A stretch of 64,000 nucleotides of DNA. It comes from Perspicuibacillus lycopersici (GTDB lineage: Bacteria; Bacillota; Bacilli; Bacillales; Caldibacillaceae). The notes under the pieces are model-generated. The model was not told the origin of the DNA. It made no database searches and worked only from the letters and a program-made list of their open reading frames with translations. The DNA lies in the NCBI RefSeq assembly GCF_025660475.1, contig NZ_JAOUSF010000003.1, positions 248,001 through 312,000 on the forward strand, given 5' to 3'. Positions 54,874-63,986 of the stretch are shown here, piece after piece (the stretch's first letter is position 1; every line of letters starts with the position of its first letter). The position numbers were made by a program, and so were the translations under genes.

Positions 54874-55278
54874 CTATTTTGATTGTCTTTCACAAAGTTC
54901 ATATAACACACCATTGGCAGATTTAGGGTGTAAAAAGGCAACGCGTGCACCGCCTGCCCCTTGTTTCGGTTGCTGATTAATCAATCGGACAGCTTTTTCT
55001 GTTAATGAATCAATATCTGCCTCTATTTTTTCAGTTTCTAGTGCAATATGGTGAACGCCCTCCCCTCTTTTCTGTAAAAAAGTATAAACCGGGCTACTTT
55101 CATCCATCGGCTCTAGTAGCTCTATTTTACAATTATCTGTTTGGATAAAAGCTACTCTTACTCTTTCTGATTCCACTTCCTCTGTATGTACATGCTTAAA
55201 TTGTAAAATGTCCACATAAAATGGCAGTGCCTGCTCTAATGATTGAACTGCAATTCCAATATGATCGATTCCTTTCAC
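54874..55278 (-). CDS. mce: Methylmalonyl-CoA epimerase
   Basis: A 134-residue VOC/glyoxalase-fold enzyme interconverting (S)- and (R)-methylmalonyl-CoA. Metal ligands and motifs are KGIDHIGIAVQSLEQALPFY at the start, KIELLEPMD in the middle, and GVHHIALETE and NGVLYELCE later. B. subtilis YqjC has the same position. Start is GTG (55276-55278) with TTTGGAGGTG upstream. It is the first gene of the mce-yqjD pair. Confidence 0.93.
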   Translation of the reverse strand: MKGIDHIGIAVQSLEQALPFYVDILQFKHVHTEEVESERVRVAFIQTDNCKIELLEPMDESSPVYTFLQKRGEGVHHIALETEKIEADIDSLTEKAVRLINQQPKQGAGGARVAFLHPKSANGVLYELCERQSK

Positions 55279-55426
55279 GCCAAAACACCTCCAAATTAAT
55301 CATAAATCGGTAGTCATGTTCTCCCACATTCCATAATATAGTAAGTACTTTTATTTTTCCCGAATATTATGTCGAATCTTTCATAGATTACTAGATAAGG
55401 ATGCACGATTTCGTAACAAAACGAAC

Positions 55427-55455
55427 TTGTAGTAGTATACAAAAGTGGGTACAAT
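55427..55455 (+). promoter_or_regulatory. Promoter of the Prli42 gene
   Basis: TTGTAG (55427-55432) and TACAAT (55450-55455) are 17 bases apart, with GGGTAC overlapping the -10 as in sigma-B promoters. The start would be near 55462, about 30 bases before the ATG. Confidence 0.55.
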
Positions 55456-55490
55456 AGGATTAGTAGATTATATGAAAGTGAGGAATCATT

Positions 55491-55586
55491 ATGACCAACC
55501 GAAAACTGCGGAAAGTAATTATCTATTTTATGCTTTTTGCAATGGTGGCATCTACATTTCTAGCAGGATTAACGATTTTTCTATAA
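55491..55586 (+). CDS. prli42: Prli42-like stressosome membrane miniprotein, 31 residues
   Basis: ATG with GTGAGG upstream opens a 31-codon frame: a basic start (MTNRKLRKV) followed by one hydrophobic helix (IIYFMLFAMVASTFLAGL) and TAA at 55584. This is the pattern of Prli42, first described in Listeria, where it tethers the stressosome to the membrane. Homologues are widespread in Bacillaceae but mostly missed by gene callers. It has its own promoter and terminator. Function here is inferred from the family pattern only. Confidence 0.75.
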   Translation: MTNRKLRKVIIYFMLFAMVASTFLAGLTIFL

Positions 55587-55603
55587 AATTAAACGATAGC
55601 AAC

Positions 55604-55649
55604 GGAGCTCTTACCATATCTTTAATGATTGGTAATAGCTCCTTTTTCT
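55604..55649 (+). terminator. Terminator after the Prli42 gene
   Basis: GGAGCT-TTACCA pairs with TGGTAA-AGCTCC (one bulge each side), followed by TTTTTC. It overlaps the 3' end of the convergent L,D-transpeptidase gene. Confidence 0.8.
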
Positions 55650-56137
55650 TGCGCAATTTCTTCAAATGGCATTCCAGAGTATGTTATATAAATTTTTGTA
55701 CCAATCGGTACCTTTTCAAACAACTCAATGGCATCCTCATTTTTCAATCGAATACAGCCTTGTGAAACATAGCCACCAATAGATGATGGGTTATTTGTAC
55801 CGTGAATGCCATATGTTCTTCCTTCTGTGTCCTTTGCATTAAATCCAATCCAGCGTGATCCTAATGGATTTTTTGGTGATCCTCCCGGAATATTTTTTTT
55901 TCGATAATATGGATTGATTGCTTTTACAGTGACTGTATATAATCCTGCTGGAGTGAGATCATTTGTCTTTCCGGTTGCCGCTTTATAAACTATCTGTACT
56001 TTATTATCATGGATAAAAGCAACCTCATTACTTTTTTTATTTACAATAAGAAATGGATCACCTGGAAGTGGATTTGGACCAATTGGCCAAACCGGAGACA
56101 TGGTGAATGCAAGTAGCAATGATAACAATAATTTCAT
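55622..56137 (-). CDS. Secreted L,D-transpeptidase (YkuD domain)
   Basis: A 171-residue protein with an N-terminal signal-like segment (MKLLLSLLLAFTMSPVW) and a YkuD catalytic domain. The active-site motif HGTNNPSSIGGYVSQGCIRL (HxTN...SxGCIR) is at about residues 118-137. Such enzymes form 3-3 cross-links in peptidoglycan, often in spore cortex or coat assembly. It has no LysM domain. The ribosome site GGTGG is part of a strong hairpin directly upstream. Convergent with the Prli42 gene. Confidence 0.9.
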   Translation of the reverse strand: MKLLLSLLLAFTMSPVWPIGPNPLPGDPFLIVNKKSNEVAFIHDNKVQIVYKAATGKTNDLTPAGLYTVTVKAINPYYRKKNIPGGSPKNPLGSRWIGFNAKDTEGRTYGIHGTNNPSSIGGYVSQGCIRLKNEDAIELFEKVPIGTKIYITYSGMPFEEIAQEKGAITNH

Positions 56138-56185
56138 AAAAAAACACCACCAGCTTTTTTTCTAGTATGTTCCTAAGCTGGTGGT
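56138..56185 (-). promoter_or_regulatory. Terminator-like hairpin covering the ribosome site of the L,D-transpeptidase
   Basis: On the minus strand ACCACCAGCTT (56175-56185) and AAGCTGGTGGT (56146-56156) form a perfect 11-base stem with an 18-base loop, then G and T7, directly followed by the ATG at 56137. It has the full form of an intrinsic terminator, and the only ribosome site (GGTGG) is inside its 3' arm. Confidence 0.7.
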
Positions 56186-56255
56186 TTTAAGCAATTGATT
56201 TTATTAAAATGGCTGTACTCGTAAAGTATATCGCTATTTGTTAATAGCCTTTAAT

Positions 56256-56290
56256 CTGAATGTACTTCGCTTTCCAGTGAGAGTCTTCTT
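56256..56290. repeat. Possible decayed repeat copy (J)
   Basis: Read on the minus strand: AAGAAGACTCTCACTGG then AAAGCGAAGTACATTCAG. GACTC, GGAAAGCGA and the ending ATTCAG resemble the repeat family at 57022-57286 and 62627-62662, but the match is weak. Confidence 0.3.
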
Positions 56291-56338
56291 AACAATCTTA
56301 TAGAATGCAGCATAATAAATGCCGTTAGTCTTTAGTAA

Positions 56339-56776
56339 TTAAAATTCCTCACAATATTTGTCAAAAAGCTCCTGTAAATTTTCAATAACTGACATCGGTG
56401 CATGGCCTTCAATTTCGTGACGTTCTACCATTGCACAAATTTTCCCATCTTTTAATAAAGCAAAGGATGGAGAAGATGGTGGGTATCCTTCAAAATAGCT
56501 TCTTGCTTTCGCTGTAGCTTCTTTATCTTGACCTGCAAAAACGGTAACTAAATGGTCTGGTCGTTTATCAAAATGAATCGCATGCTTTGCTGCTGGACGA
56601 GCAATTCCACCGGCACAACCACATACGGAATTGACCATTACTAATGTTGTACCTTTTCTGTTTAATGCTTCTTCTACTTCATCCGCAGTTTTTAGTTCTT
56701 CAAATCCTGCTTCCACTATATCTTTTCTTGCTTGTTCTACAACGTCATTCATTAAAAAATTAAAATCAAGACTCAT
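56339..56776 (-). CDS. brxB: Bacilliredoxin BrxB (YqiW/YphP family)
   Basis: A 145-residue thioredoxin-fold protein, the same length as B. subtilis YqiW. It removes bacillithiol from S-bacillithiolated proteins. The unusual active site CGC is in [15 protein letters not shown] near residue 52. The C-terminal [23 protein letters not shown] is typical. BrxA (YphP) is a close paralogue; the location beside bkd and the yqj genes supports BrxB. ATG follows AGGAGTGA. Confidence 0.93.
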   Translation of the reverse strand: MSLDFNFLMNDVVEQARKDIVEAGFEELKTADEVEEALNRKGTTLVMVNSVCGCAGGIARPAAKHAIHFDKRPDHLVTVFAGQDKEATAKARSYFEGYPPSSPSFALLKDGKICAMVERHEIEGHAPMSVIENLQELFDKYCEEF

Positions 56777-56852
56777 TACGAATCACTCCTTTTTATTCTT
56801 CATTGTAAATACGTTATTCTTTGTTTATCATATCAATTATTATAATCAAATT

Positions 56853-56961
56853 TCAAATTTTATGTTTAATTTATTGTTCAAGGGGTAAAGTATTAGTACA
56901 CATGATCCATACCCCTAACTCCCTGATGAAGATAGTGCGAATCGGCACTATCTCTTTTTTT
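56853..56961 (+). ncRNA. Candidate C-rich small RNA
   Basis: A TATAAT at 56841-56846 predicts a start near 56853. The transcript would contain AGGGGTA/TACCCCT (56881-56887 and 56909-56916), the single-stranded-type C-rich stretch CATACCCCTAACTCCCTGA, and a clean terminator (AGATAGTGC/GCACTATCT, 56930-56953, with T7). No gene follows on the plus strand, and no reading frame fits. C-rich loops ahead of a terminator are typical of Bacillota regulatory RNAs such as FsrA and RoxS, but no homology is claimed. Confidence 0.5.
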
Positions 56962-57021
56962 ATGGCTTTTTTTAACGAATTATTTTATTTAACAAGATTA
57001 GAAATTTTGTTAAAACTACTG

Positions 57022-57286
57022 AACAGACTGAATGCACAAAGAATCCATAAAGGCGGAGGCGGCTGCCCGGCGACATACACATACAAACTGTAGCCAATCT
57101 ACAGGATAAAGGAAACACGGTGAGTTTACGAACCGATGTTTCCTAATCATACGGAGGTTGGCGAAGTTTGCTAGTAGGGATTAAAGCAGCAGCTAGTCTC
57201 ACCGCTTGCCCGAATGGATGCATAGGGTGAATTCATTCTGTGTACTTTTTACAAATAGAAACAATTTAATTTATACAAAAACAGCC
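57022..57286. repeat. Composite dispersed element with inverted ends (copy D)
   Basis: The left end AACAGACTGAATGCA (57022-57036) is an imperfect inverted copy of the right end TGAATTCATTCTGT (57228-57241). Between them is DNA that is GC-richer than its surroundings, with GGCGGAGGCGGCTGCCCGG and a hairpin AGGAAACACGGT / ACCGATGTTTCCT (57110-57144, one bulge). Beyond the right end, the stretch to 57286 repeats copy C (42775-42833) on the opposite strand. No reading frame is convincing. The whole gap 56777-57300 between brxB and meaB holds only this and the candidate small RNA. Confidence 0.55.
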
Positions 57287-57300
57287 TATTTTTATTTACT

Positions 57301-58344
57301 TTATATTTTTTTGATTTCATGGAAATAAAGCTCCAGTAATTGTTCCACTGCAGTAGATACTGGTAAGGAAAGAGCTGTGACCTTACTTTCTAATAGTGGG
57401 AGCCGGAGCATGACCTCCTTATTTTGAAAAAAGGAATGCTCCAATTGCTCCATTATTGAGGATCGCAGCCATTCTTTTGTTTGTTCATTCCTTCTTTCCA
57501 TTAAATAGCCATTGTTGTCCACTACGGTGAAAAATTTTTGAATGACCTTCCATACCATTGGGATTCCTTCTCCTGTCACCGCAGAACAGGTAAATGCTTT
57601 AGCTATCCAGCCTCTTGTTACTGGTTTTAGCAAATGTAGAAATTTATTGTATTGGCTTTTTGTTTCTATTGCCTTTTGTTTATTGCTACCATCTGCCTTT
57701 GTCACGAGGACCATATCGCATAGCTCCATCATCCCCTTTTTCATTCCTTGTAGCTCATCTCCAGCTCCAGTAATGGTTAGCATCATAAGCAAATCTACCA
57801 TTGTTCGGACTACCACTTCATTTTGGCCAACCCCGACTGTTTCTACAAATATCGTGTCAAAACCAGCTGCTTCACATAAAAGAATGGTTTCACGTGTTTT
57901 TCGATGAACCCCTCCGAGTGCACCATTGGTTGGAGAGGGGCGAATAAATGCATTCGGTTCCCGTGATAAATTTTCCATTCGTGTTTTATCGCCAAGAATG
58001 CTCCCTTTGCTAATAGTTGAGGTTGGATCGATGGCTAAAACGGCTACCTTTCTACCTTTATTGCAAAGCTCCGTACCAAATCTTTCAATGAAGGTGCTTT
58101 TTCCTGCTCCTGGAACCCCTGTAATACCGATACGCATGGAGTTTCCCGTAAAGGGTAAAATTTCTTTCAAAATCTGCTGACTCATTTTAAAATGATTAGA
58201 ATTCCTACTCTCAATTAAGGTAATTGCTTTTGCTAATATACTTCGGTCACCATTTCTAATACCTTTCACATAATCGGTAATAGATAATGTGCTTCTATCC
58301 TTTTTTACATATCGTGAACGGTTTTTCTTGCTATCCTCCGGCAT
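57301..58344 (-). CDS. meaB: Methylmalonyl-CoA mutase-associated GTPase MeaB
   Basis: A 347-residue G3E-family GTPase (ArgK/MeaB) that protects and reactivates methylmalonyl-CoA mutase and gates delivery of adenosylcobalamin. Walker A is GVPGAGKSTFIERFG near residue 80, the base-recognition VTKADG near 218, and FVETVGVGQNEV is the switch region. ATG is 3 bases after the mutB stop with GAGGAAG inside the mutB end. The N-terminal extension is basic (SKKNRSRYVKKDR). Confidence 0.95.
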   Translation of the reverse strand: MPEDSKKNRSRYVKKDRSTLSITDYVKGIRNGDRSILAKAITLIESRNSNHFKMSQQILKEILPFTGNSMRIGITGVPGAGKSTFIERFGTELCNKGRKVAVLAIDPTSTISKGSILGDKTRMENLSREPNAFIRPSPTNGALGGVHRKTRETILLCEAAGFDTIFVETVGVGQNEVVVRTMVDLLMMLTITGAGDELQGMKKGMMELCDMVLVTKADGSNKQKAIETKSQYNKFLHLLKPVTRGWIAKAFTCSAVTGEGIPMVWKVIQKFFTVVDNNGYLMERRNEQTKEWLRSSIMEQLEHSFFQNKEVMLRLPLLESKVTALSLPVSTAVEQLLELYFHEIKKI

Positions 58345-58347
58345 TTA

Positions 58348-60504
58348 CTACACTTCCTCATACCCTAAGCGGCGATAAATTTCCTCCAAAACTGCACGTG
58401 CTGCATTCGGTATAATAGTTCCTGGCCCAAATATTGCAGCAGCACCTTTTTCCTTCAAAAAGGTGTAATCCTGAGCTGGTATGACGCCACCTACCACGAC
58501 AAGAATATCTAGTCGATTTTGTTTTTTTAGTTCCTCTATTAGTTGTGGCAAAAATGTTTTATGTCCTCCTGCTAAGGAACTCATCCCAATAACATGTACA
58601 TCATTTTCCACCGCTTGACGGGCGGTTTCCTCGGCTGTCTGAAATAATGGACCAATATCTACGTCAAAGCCCAAATCTGCAAATGCTGTTGCTACTACCT
58701 TTGCCCCACGGTCATGCCCGTCCTGACCAATTTTTGCCATTAGCATTCGCGGGCGTCGTCCCTCTAATTCAAAAAATTCATCGGTCATTTGGCGAATTTC
58801 TTCAATTTTCTCCTCATCATTGTATGCTTTTTGATAAACCCCACTTACCGATTGAACGATCGCTCGGTATCGACCTGACACACTCTCAATTGCCTGAGAA
58901 ATTTCCCCCAAAGTTGCACGTTTCCTTGCCGCAGCAACAGAAAGTTCTAGTAAATTTCCTTCTCCAGTTTGTGCTGCCTTCGTGATTTTAGCAAGCGCCG
59001 TTTTTACTTCTTGTGTATTTCGATTTGCTCGCAAATTCGCTAATCGTTCCATTTGCTTTTTCCGTACCAATTCATTATCAATAGCTAAAATATCAATAGC
59101 TTCGTGCTGAGCAACTTGATAAATATTAACCCCGACTAGCTTTTCTTCTCCGGAATCAATCATTGCCTGTCGAACAGCTGCTGCTTCTTCTATTTTAAGC
59201 TTCGGTAACCCTGTTTCAATCGCTTTTGTCATTCCACCAAGTTCCTCAATTTCTTGTATATGCAGCCACGCGCGCTCAATTAATGAATTCGTCAAATATT
59301 CCACATAATAGGAGCCACCCCATGGATCAATTGTTTTCGTAATAGATGTTTCTTTTTGCAAATACAACTGAGTATTTCTTGCAATTCTTGCCGAGAAATC
59401 GGTTGGCAGGGCAATAGCTTCATCTAATGCATTCGTATGAAGTGATTGCGTATGCCCCATAGCAGCAGCATGTGCCTCTGTTAACGTTCGGATTACATTG
59501 TTGAATGGATCCTGTTCCGTCAAACTCCACCCAGAGGTTTGGCTATGAGCTCGTAATACGAGTGATTTTGGATTTTTCGGATCAAATGATTTCATTAATT
59601 TTGCCCATAGGAATCTAGCTGCCCGGAGCTTAGCGACTTCCATAAAATAGTTCATCCCTATTCCCCAAAAAAAGCTGAGCCTTGGTGCAAATACATCAAT
59701 ATCAATTCCTGCCTGAAGCCCTGTTCGAACGTATTCTAGGCCATTTGCCAATGTATATGCCAATTCTAAATCTGCTGTTGCTCCAGCTTCCTGCATATGA
59801 TAGCCGGAAATACTTATACTATTAAATTTCGGCATATGTTTAGCTGTATACGAAAAAATATCGGCAATAATTCGCATTGACATATGTGGTGGATAAATAT
59901 ACGTATTTCGAACCATATATTCTTTTAAAATATCATTTTGAATCGTTCCCGAGAGCTGCTTTTGACTTACTCCTTGTTCTTCTGCTGTCACTATATAAAA
60001 TGCCATTATCGGCAAAACTGCGCCATTCATCGTCATCGACACCGATAGTTGATCGAGCGGAATTTGATCAAATAATATTTTCATATCTAAAATCGAGTCG
60101 ATTGCGACTCCCGCTTTACCAACATCTCCAATTACTCGTGGATGATCAGAATCATATCCTCGATGTGTAGGTAAATCAAAAGCAACCGATAACCCTTTTT
60201 GTCCCATTTTCAAGTTTCTTTTATAAAAAGCATTGCTTTCCTCTGCTGTCGAAAAGCCTGCATATTGACGGATGGTCCAAGGACGGTTAATATACATCGT
60301 CGGATATGGACCTCTCGTATAGGGAGAGATGCCAGGATAGCCTTTTATATGTTCATAATCTTTGGTGTCCTCTTCCCAATAGACCGATGCGATTGGAATC
60401 TTTTCATACGTTTCCATCACCTTTTCCGCTTTCATCCGACCTTGGCTATTTATTGCATGATTCCGTTCCGAAAATAACGGGATGTCCTTAAAATTTGGTT
60501 TCAT
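58348..60504 (-). CDS. mutB: Methylmalonyl-CoA mutase, catalytic (large) subunit
   Basis: A 718-residue adenosylcobalamin enzyme rearranging (R)-methylmalonyl-CoA to succinyl-CoA. The TIM-barrel part has [30 protein letters not shown] and [13 protein letters not shown]-type motifs; the cobalamin domain (about residues 585-718) has the base-off ligand DGHDRG and SSLAGGH, GGVIP. The frame extends to 60621, but ATG 60502-60504 overlaps the mutA stop (ATGA) and follows GGAGG, so it is the start. Confidence 0.95.
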   Translation of the reverse strand: MKPNFKDIPLFSERNHAINSQGRMKAEKVMETYEKIPIASVYWEEDTKDYEHIKGYPGISPYTRGPYPTMYINRPWTIRQYAGFSTAEESNAFYKRNLKMGQKGLSVAFDLPTHRGYDSDHPRVIGDVGKAGVAIDSILDMKILFDQIPLDQLSVSMTMNGAVLPIMAFYIVTAEEQGVSQKQLSGTIQNDILKEYMVRNTYIYPPHMSMRIIADIFSYTAKHMPKFNSISISGYHMQEAGATADLELAYTLANGLEYVRTGLQAGIDIDVFAPRLSFFWGIGMNYFMEVAKLRAARFLWAKLMKSFDPKNPKSLVLRAHSQTSGWSLTEQDPFNNVIRTLTEAHAAAMGHTQSLHTNALDEAIALPTDFSARIARNTQLYLQKETSITKTIDPWGGSYYVEYLTNSLIERAWLHIQEIEELGGMTKAIETGLPKLKIEEAAAVRQAMIDSGEEKLVGVNIYQVAQHEAIDILAIDNELVRKKQMERLANLRANRNTQEVKTALAKITKAAQTGEGNLLELSVAAARKRATLGEISQAIESVSGRYRAIVQSVSGVYQKAYNDEEKIEEIRQMTDEFFELEGRRPRMLMAKIGQDGHDRGAKVVATAFADLGFDVDIGPLFQTAEETARQAVENDVHVIGMSSLAGGHKTFLPQLIEELKKQNRLDILVVVGGVIPAQDYTFLKEKGAAAIFGPGTIIPNAARAVLEEIYRRLGYEEV

Positions 60505-62420
60505 TCGGCAAGTCCTCCAATCCTTTGGAAAAGATTTGTTAATAGTTTTTGCTGGTTTACTTTTGGATGTATTTCTAGTTTGTTTTGGAGGGGAAGCGAT
60601 GTTGGGTTTGTAAGTATCCATTGCTTGTCAGGAAATAATGTTGCTATCGTTAATATTTGTGACTCCCAGTTTGAATCATCGTCTTTCCAGCAAAAGCAGT
60701 AAGCTGGAAATTTTGTTTCTTTAATAAAAGCCTCAGCTTCCGAAATATGTCGAATTCCCTGACTCTGCACAGTGTGAATACCGCCACTGGCAAGAAAATC
60801 AGAACAATAATCAGCAATCGTCTGCCAGCTTTTTCTTTCGCCAAAGCAAACCATTCCAACGGTAAGTGGATGTGCGTGCTTTTGAAAATATTGATTTGCC
60901 TTATTTCGAATGGATTCATATTGCTCGCTTAATCTAAAGAAGGAGATTGGTAGATACGAAGAAGTAGATTTAACGCTAGTTTTCAGAAAATTTCCTAATG
61001 CGGCTCCTTTTTTCACTTCCGCTGACAGTTTTGGAATGGAGATAGGAACAGCAAGTGTTAATGTGTTTTCTTTCTGGCTGGAAATCTCGAGTCTTTCCAG
61101 GTTATTCACGTAACGATTCGTACCTATTAGTGTGCATGTACGATTTTGAAAATCATCAAGCGTCTGCTTTTTGTTTTCTTCTAGCTGCCGTTGTACACCA
61201 CCGTTGAGTATTTCAGCAAGCATCCCGCCTGCTTCCTCTACTTGCAAAAATAAGTGCCATGCTTTTTCGATTAGCATTTTCGTTAATGATTCTATATAAT
61301 AAGAACCTCCACTTGGATCCGAAACAGCTGCGAGCTTTGCCTCTTCCTTAAAAATGTGATGGATGTTATGACTTAAGCGAATTCCTAAATCACTTATCGT
61401 TCCTGTCACTTCATCAAATGAATTTATTCGTAAATACTTCACCTGCCCGATTACTGCTGCTAATGCTTCGCCGCCAATCCGTAATAGATTTGTATAAACA
61501 TCTATTTGTGATTTATTAATGATTGTTGTTTCCGCATATAGATCGATGCCATCGTTACTAGTGACACTGTATGCCTCCTTTAATTTTTCCCATAAATATT
61601 TAGCTGCTCGTAGCTTACTGATTTCTAAAAAAAAGTTGGAACTGATGGCAAAGCCAAATTGAAGCCTTGAAAAAATGGCTTCTAATGATAAGCCGGTAGC
61701 GTGTAGAATAGTAATATGTTCAACGGCAGTTGCCAAAGAATATGCTAGTTGCTGAATAACGTTTCCTCCTGCATTTCCATACATTGTTCCGTCCACATAA
61801 ATCGTTTTCACATTCGGTAGTTGCTCTAGAGCATATTGAATTCCATTACTCCAATATTGATAATATTTTTCGCTATCCGTTTTCGATAGTGCATTTTGAT
61901 AAATGTAAGCAATTGGATCTCCACCGATAAATCCTTTTATTGATTGGTTTTCGATATCTGTACGCTCCACCCACTCAACTATCATCGGATAGAAAGGAAT
62001 CGTATTTACTTTTCCATCAATAAAGAACGATGCATTTGCTACTTCCACATCTTTTAGCACCCGTTGTAAATCAGTCACAGACCAATTGGGATCAAGATCA
62101 AAGGAGAGGATTTTTTGACCATTTTCTAATGCATTATGCAATGCACGATTTATATCCGTACTTGTTTGACCATAAACCTTTTGTGCTAAATACCAATCGG
62201 GATTATCACTAATGATCGGATGAATTTGCTTTGTATCGTTATCTCTATCGCCCTCATCGTAAAGCGGTTTCATTTTATTCGTTTCATCCAATGGATAATC
62301 GTATTCTCGTAAGCTTTTACCCTTTAACGCTTTTTCCGCATGCTTTACCCATTCTTCATATGTTAGTACGGGAAACCGATATTTGCGAATATCTGTAATA
62401 GTTGACTCTACTTTTTTCAA
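60501..62420 (-). CDS. mutA: Methylmalonyl-CoA mutase, small subunit
   Basis: A 639-residue homologue of MutB forming the non-catalytic half of the heterodimer. The barrel region is divergent but retains [26 protein letters not shown] and [13 protein letters not shown]. The C-terminal domain ([27 protein letters not shown]) lacks the DxHxxG cobalamin ligand, as expected for the small subunit. The frame opens at 62444, but GGAGGTG lies inside it; the TTG at 62418-62420 is six bases behind that site. mutA-mutB-meaB form one operon. Confidence 0.92.
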   Translation of the reverse strand: MKKVESTITDIRKYRFPVLTYEEWVKHAEKALKGKSLREYDYPLDETNKMKPLYDEGDRDNDTKQIHPIISDNPDWYLAQKVYGQTSTDINRALHNALENGQKILSFDLDPNWSVTDLQRVLKDVEVANASFFIDGKVNTIPFYPMIVEWVERTDIENQSIKGFIGGDPIAYIYQNALSKTDSEKYYQYWSNGIQYALEQLPNVKTIYVDGTMYGNAGGNVIQQLAYSLATAVEHITILHATGLSLEAIFSRLQFGFAISSNFFLEISKLRAAKYLWEKLKEAYSVTSNDGIDLYAETTIINKSQIDVYTNLLRIGGEALAAVIGQVKYLRINSFDEVTGTISDLGIRLSHNIHHIFKEEAKLAAVSDPSGGSYYIESLTKMLIEKAWHLFLQVEEAGGMLAEILNGGVQRQLEENKKQTLDDFQNRTCTLIGTNRYVNNLERLEISSQKENTLTLAVPISIPKLSAEVKKGAALGNFLKTSVKSTSSYLPISFFRLSEQYESIRNKANQYFQKHAHPLTVGMVCFGERKSWQTIADYCSDFLASGGIHTVQSQGIRHISEAEAFIKETKFPAYCFCWKDDDSNWESQILTIATLFPDKQWILTNPTSLPLQNKLEIHPKVNQQKLLTNLFQRIGGLAE

Positions 62421-62475
62421 AGTAACACCTCCAGTATTTATCATATTATTTTTATTCTAATATTATTTTGCTTTA

Positions 62476-62506
62476 TAAAAAAAGTCGCTGTAATTAAACA
62501 ACGACT
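62476..62506 (-). terminator. Terminator after the bkd E2 gene
   Basis: AGTCGTTG and CAGCGACT pair with one wobble around an 8-base loop, followed by TTTTTTTA on the minus strand. It separates bkd from mutA. Confidence 0.8.
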
Positions 62507-62626
62507 AATTCGAGCATATGTTAAACTGTGGAAAATCATTAGCAATATTTAATTTTTGTAGTTTCATAAAGCACGTTGTTACTATTTGTATTTCGTCAGA
62601 GATGGTATACATAATACTTTCCTACA

Positions 62627-62662
62627 GGTGAGTGGGAGTTTTCATGTATTCAGTCTGCTCTG
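62627..62662. repeat. Dispersed repeat copy E (after bkdB)
   Basis: Read on the minus strand CAGAGCAGACTGAATACATG then AAAACTCCCACTCACC. It matches copy B (21938-21973) at about 24 of 28 positions and shares CAGACTGAATACATG with copy C. Confidence 0.55.
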
Positions 62663-62680
62663 TAATTTTCTATATATTTA

Positions 62681-63964
62681 TTAGTAAATAGAAGTAGTTT
62701 CTTTCGAGATATTTTCTAAAATCTCTTTTACCCGTTGTAAAAAGCGTCCACAAACTAGCCCATCTAATACACGATGATCTAAGGATAAGCAAAGATTCAC
62801 CATATCTCTTACTGCAATCATGCCATTATTCATAACAACTGGACGTTTCACAATGGATTCCACCTGTAAAATAGCTGCTTGCGGATAATTAATGATTCCC
62901 ATAGACTGCACCGATCCAAAGGAACCAGTATTATTAACTGTAAATGTTCCACCTTGCATATCGTCTACTGTTAATTTTCCGGTACGGACTTTTTGGGCGA
63001 GTTCACTAATTTCTCTAGCAATTCCTTTAACCGTTTTTTCGTCTGCATGTTTTATTACAGGAACAAATAATGACGTATCTGTTGCAACCGCAATGGATAC
63101 ATTAATTTCCTTTCTTTGGATAATTTTGTCCCCTGCCCAAGTAGAATTTAGCTGTGGAAATTCCTTTAATCCTTGTGCTACTGCTTTTACAAAAAAGGCA
63201 AAATAGGTTAAATTAAAGCCTTCTCTCTGTTTAAATTCGGTTTTTAGTGAATCACGGTAAGCAACTAAATTTGTCACATCCACTTCCAGCATTGTCCATG
63301 CATGTGGAATCTCCTGCTTGCTTCGAACCATATTTGCAGCAATCGTTTTTCGAACACCAGTAACAGGAATTTCGATATCACCAGGTACCGTTTGGGCAAC
63401 GGAAGGTGTAGCTTTAGTTTTTTCTGATATTGGTACAGCATTTGCCATTTCCGCTGTAGCAGCTTTTGCAGTTGAAGCTTCTATAACTGGAGTCGTTGCT
63501 GTCGGAATATTTCCGGATTCAATAATTGCTTGTAAGTCCTTCCGTGTTATTCTTCCTGACTTTCCGCTTCCTTTTACTTGTGTAAGATCGATTCCGTGCT
63601 CTTGAGACAACCGTAATACTGCAGGAGAATAACGGAATTTTAGCTCTTCCTCAGTGGTACTCTCACCATTTACCGTATCTTGAATCGCCTCTTCGATTTT
63701 CTCTTCTGCTTTCCCCTCGGACGGTTCGGTTTCAATCATACAAATGATTTCCCCAACGGCTAATGTTTCGCCTTCTTCGGCTACTAATTGTTTTATTACT
63801 CCTGTAAAAGAGGATGGAACCTCTGCATTTACTTTATCTGTCATTACTTCGGCAATCGGATCATATTTATTCACTTTATCCCCTACCGAAACTAACCATT
63901 TGCTAATTGTTCCTTCTGTAACACTTTCCCCTAATTGTGGCATTGTTAATTGTTCTACTGGCAT
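62681..63964 (-). CDS. bkdB: Branched-chain 2-oxoacid dehydrogenase E2 (dihydrolipoyl acyltransferase)
   Basis: A 427-residue E2. The lipoyl domain (residues 1-76) carries the lipoylated lysine in EVMTDKVNAEVPSS. A peripheral-subunit-binding domain (RYSPAVLRLSQEHGIDLTQVKGSGKSGRITRKDL) is at about 110-145, an Ala/Thr/Pro linker to about 200, and the catalytic domain ends with LSLDHRVLDGLVCGRFL (His and Asp of HxxxDG). The DKVNAEVPS form and position after yqiW and mutAB indicate the bkd complex rather than PDH. It makes isobutyryl-, methylbutyryl- and isovaleryl-CoA, used for branched-chain fatty acids, and yields propionyl-CoA on further breakdown. Confidence 0.93.
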   Translation of the reverse strand: MPVEQLTMPQLGESVTEGTISKWLVSVGDKVNKYDPIAEVMTDKVNAEVPSSFTGVIKQLVAEEGETLAVGEIICMIETEPSEGKAEEKIEEAIQDTVNGESTTEEELKFRYSPAVLRLSQEHGIDLTQVKGSGKSGRITRKDLQAIIESGNIPTATTPVIEASTAKAATAEMANAVPISEKTKATPSVAQTVPGDIEIPVTGVRKTIAANMVRSKQEIPHAWTMLEVDVTNLVAYRDSLKTEFKQREGFNLTYFAFFVKAVAQGLKEFPQLNSTWAGDKIIQRKEINVSIAVATDTSLFVPVIKHADEKTVKGIAREISELAQKVRTGKLTVDDMQGGTFTVNNTGSFGSVQSMGIINYPQAAILQVESIVKRPVVMNNGMIAVRDMVNLCLSLDHRVLDGLVCGRFLQRVKEILENISKETTSIY

Positions 63965-63986
63965 ACTTTACCCTCCTTGCCTATCA

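Noticed and set aside
54632-54976. Plus-strand frame of 114 codons over yqjD/mce
   Set aside because: Spans the junction of two well-supported genes on the other strand; nothing supports translation.
56821-57093. Plus-strand frame of 90 codons in the brxB-meaB gap
   Set aside because: It runs through a clear intrinsic terminator (56930-56961) and into the repeat element, and lacks a ribosome site.
57050-57230. Cobalamin riboswitch in the gap near mutB/meaB
   Set aside because: GCTGCCCGGCGAC and CAAACTGTAG recall riboswitch words, but the order of conserved blocks and the B12 box are missing, and no gene follows on that strand. The inverted ends and copies elsewhere fit a dispersed repeat better.
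60501-60900. MutA as a broken mutase because the cobalamin ligand is missing
   Set aside because: Loss of DxHxxG is the normal state of the small subunit in heterodimeric mutases.
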